Assembly: GCF_008312935.1 (NCBI RefSeq)
Contig: NZ_VSZO01000010.1
Span: 1 to 64,000 of the forward strand
Direction: 5' to 3'
Length of the DNA stretch: 64,000 bases
Origin: Roseiconus lacunae
GTDB taxonomy: Bacteria; Planctomycetota; Planctomycetia; Pirellulales; Pirellulaceae
Every line of letters begins with the position of its first letter. Positions within the stretch are counted from its first letter, which is position 1. Made by a program: the position numbers and the translations under genes. The notes beneath the pieces are model-generated. The model was not told the origin of the DNA. It made no database searches and saw only the letters and a list, made by a program, of their open reading frames with translations. This document shows positions 62,429 to 64,000 of this stretch, piece by piece.

Positions 62429-64000
62429 ATGCCAAACTTGAATGAACGAGAGATTTTTCTAGAAGCGATCGAAAAGGAGTCCCCTGACGATCGCTTCAAA
62501 TACTTGGCTTCCGCCTGTGGCCAGGATCATCATCTTCGGGCTTCGGTCGATGCCCTCTTGGCCGCTCATGATCAGCCCGCCGCACTACTTGACCATCCAA
62601 TCGGGGACGAACTGAGTCGGTCGCCATTGTTCCGTTCACCGATGGATTCACCGATCGATCATGTCGGCCTACAGATCGGCCCCTACAAACTCAAGGAACA
62701 GATCGGTGAAGGTGGTTTTGGACTCGTCTTCGTCGCCCAACAAGAACATCCGGTGCGCCGCAAGGTCGCGTTAAAAATCGTCAAACCGGGGATGGGATCC
62801 AAGGAAGTGATCGCCCGATTTGAAGCCGAACGCCAAGCCGTGGCGATGATGAATCATCCCAACATCGCGCAAATCTTTGATGTCGGGGTGACACCCGATG
62901 GGCGTCCCTACTTTGCCATGGAACTGGTTCGCGGACTACCGATCGCAGAGTTTTGCGACCGACAAAAGTTGAGTGTCGTCGAACGGCTTGAGTTGATGAT
63001 CGACGTGTGTTCGGCGGTCCATCATGCGCATCAGAAGGGCATCATCCATCGAGACTTAAAACCCTCGAATGTCTTGGTCACACTTCACGACGGAAAACCT
63101 GTTGCCAAAGTGATCGACTTTGGGATCGCTAAGGCGATGGAAGAGAAGCTGACCGACAATTCGATCTATACGTGTTTCTTTTCGATGCTCGGAACCCCCT
63201 TGTACATGAGCCCCGAACAGGCCGAGATGAGCGGGCTGGACGTCGACACCCGTAGCGACATTTACTCCTTGGGCGTCATTCTCTACGAATTGCTCGCCGG
63301 CGCGACGCCGTTTGATCGAGTGCGATTGGATTCCGCCAAACTCGACGAAATCCGCCGTATCATTCGCGAAGAAGATCCGCCGCGTCCGAGTACGCGTCTC
63401 GCCACGTCACAGGCAGTACTCTCAACAATCGCTGACCGTCGCCGAGTGCAGCCGCATGAATTGACGCAAGCGTTAACGGGTGATCTCGACTGGGTTGTGA
63501 TGAAGTCCTTGGAAAAGGATCGATCGCGTCGTTATGACACCGCATCGGCATTGTCGGACGACCTCCGACGCTATTTGCAAGATGAACCGGTCGAGGCTCG
63601 TCCGCCAAGCCGACTCTATCGCCTGCAAAAATACGCCCGGCGACATCGCATCGCATTCCTAACCGGCTCACTTGTCGGTATCGCATTGCTACTCGGGACC
63701 GCCGTCAGTCTTTGGCAAATGTCAAAAGTGATCGGCGAACGCAACGCCAAGGACGAAGCCTTGCGACAGGCCAACCTCGCCAAAGCGGATGCGATCGCGG
63801 CCAAGCAAGAGCTTGAAGAATTCGCCGAAAACCTTGTCCGTGCCAACGAGTTACTTGTCCGTGGCCAAGCTCACGCGAATGCCGATCGTTATGCGTCAGC
63901 CATCGAAGACTACAACTCCGCGGTTTCGATTCAACCGAGCTATTACCTTCCTCGATTGCATCGAGCTCTGCTGTATTGCAAACTTCAACTATGGCCAGAA
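62429..64000 (+). CDS. Membrane Ser/Thr protein kinase with TPR-like C-terminus (cut by window end)
   Basis: The frame runs 524 codons from the ATG at 62429 to the window edge without a stop. The N-terminal IFLEAIEKESPDDRFKYLASACG is the usual planctomycete kinase leader. The Hanks kinase (about 85-370) is complete: GEGGFG, Lys116, HRDLKPSN with Asp209, DFG at 230-232 and the SPEQAEMSGLDVDTRSDIYSLGV helix. One membrane segment (about 409-432) follows, then a coiled coil and the start of TPR-like repeats (ANADRYASAIEDYNSAVSIQPS). It starts 9 bp after the EF-hand gene and lies in the same locus as the ECF sigma factor, a typical planctomycete pairing in which the kinase may act on the sigma factor. 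Confidence 0.92.
   Translation, partial: MPNLNEREIFLEAIEKESPDDRFKYLASACGQDHHLRASVDALLAAHDQPAALLDHPIGDELSRSPLFRSPMDSPIDHVGLQIGPYKLKEQIGEGGFGLVFVAQQEHPVRRKVALKIVKPGMGSKEVIARFEAERQAVAMMNHPNIAQIFDVGVTPDGRPYFAMELVRGLPIAEFCDRQKLSVVERLELMIDVCSAVHHAHQKGIIHRDLKPSNVLVTLHDGKPVAKVIDFGIAKAMEEKLTDNSIYTCFFSMLGTPLYMSPEQAEMSGLDVDTRSDIYSLGVILYELLAGATPFDRVRLDSAKLDEIRRIIREEDPPRPSTRLATSQAVLSTIADRRRVQPHELTQALTGDLDWVVMKSLEKDRSRRYDTASALSDDLRRYLQDEPVEARPPSRLYRLQKYARRHRIAFLTGSLVGIALLLGTAVSLWQMSKVIGERNAKDEALRQANLAKADAIAAKQELEEFAENLVRANELLVRGQAHANADRYASAIEDYNSAVSIQPSYYLPRLHRALLYCKLQLWPE

Overview
This 64 kb window looks like a chromosomal segment of a planctomycete, most likely Pirellulaceae (Rhodopirellula-like). The signs are: an exported giant protein with the LE-x-LE-x-R-x-LLA type N-terminal motif and a C-terminal dockerin; an SHD1-domain protein; a formylglycine-type sulfatase; an ECF sigma factor next to a Ser/Thr kinase; many lone, loosely spaced genes, often with weak Shine-Dalgarno sequences and GTG starts; and a family of intergenic palindromes. 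The genus is inference. I see no rRNA, tRNA, CRISPR array or intact mobile element.

Layout. 0.1-5.5 kb: a translationally coupled pair, a membrane leucine-rich-repeat protein followed by a beta-propeller-like lipoprotein. 5.7-7.9 kb: a two-gene signalling operon whose first kinase carries a near-perfect plant-type ethylene-binding domain, followed by a receiver-kinase. 8.3-12.1 kb: a sigma-70-like factor convergent with a Ser/Thr kinase fused to an SRPBCC domain, a zinc-ribbon region and a degenerate nucleotide cyclase. 12.4-18.2 kb: a 1943-residue right-handed beta-helix surface protein built from repeated modules, with an embedded CHRD-like domain and a dockerin. 18.3-28.4 kb: methyltransferase, HAD phosphatase, sulfatase, OprB-like porin, SHD1 protein, DcaP-like porin and an exported unknown. 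28.6-35 kb: a deaminase-like protein, type II glutamine synthetase, NfeD membrane protease and a hotdog-LCM methyltransferase fusion. 35.2-41.2 kb: a 1990-residue pseudokinase/AAA/TPR/GAF/hybrid histidine kinase/HPt protein. 41.6-50 kb: RlmKL, a DUF3311-SSS symporter pair, DUF1569, a double esterase fused to a lactonase-like propeller, and a broken AAA ATPase remnant. 50-59 kb: DUF6702 coupled to an M1 peptidase, RNase PH, TsaC/Sua5 and an AsmA-like protein. 59.3-64 kb: a lipoprotein, an SDR oxidoreductase, an ECF sigma factor, an EF-hand protein and a Ser/Thr kinase cut by the window end.

Themes. Signal transduction is strongly over-represented: five kinase or pseudokinase proteins and two sigma factors, several with unusual domain fusions or lost catalytic residues. 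A second theme is the outer surface: two porins, sulfatase, beta-helix protein, esterases and a metallopeptidase. A dispersed imperfect palindrome of about 75-80 bp occurs six times. Five of the six copies lie in gaps between convergent genes, so it may act as, or be retained at, transcript ends.

The most noteworthy items are the ethylene-receptor-like kinase, the palindrome family, the cyclase-fused kinase, the pseudokinase hybrid, and an RlmKL enzyme that has lost its RlmL-type catalytic motif.
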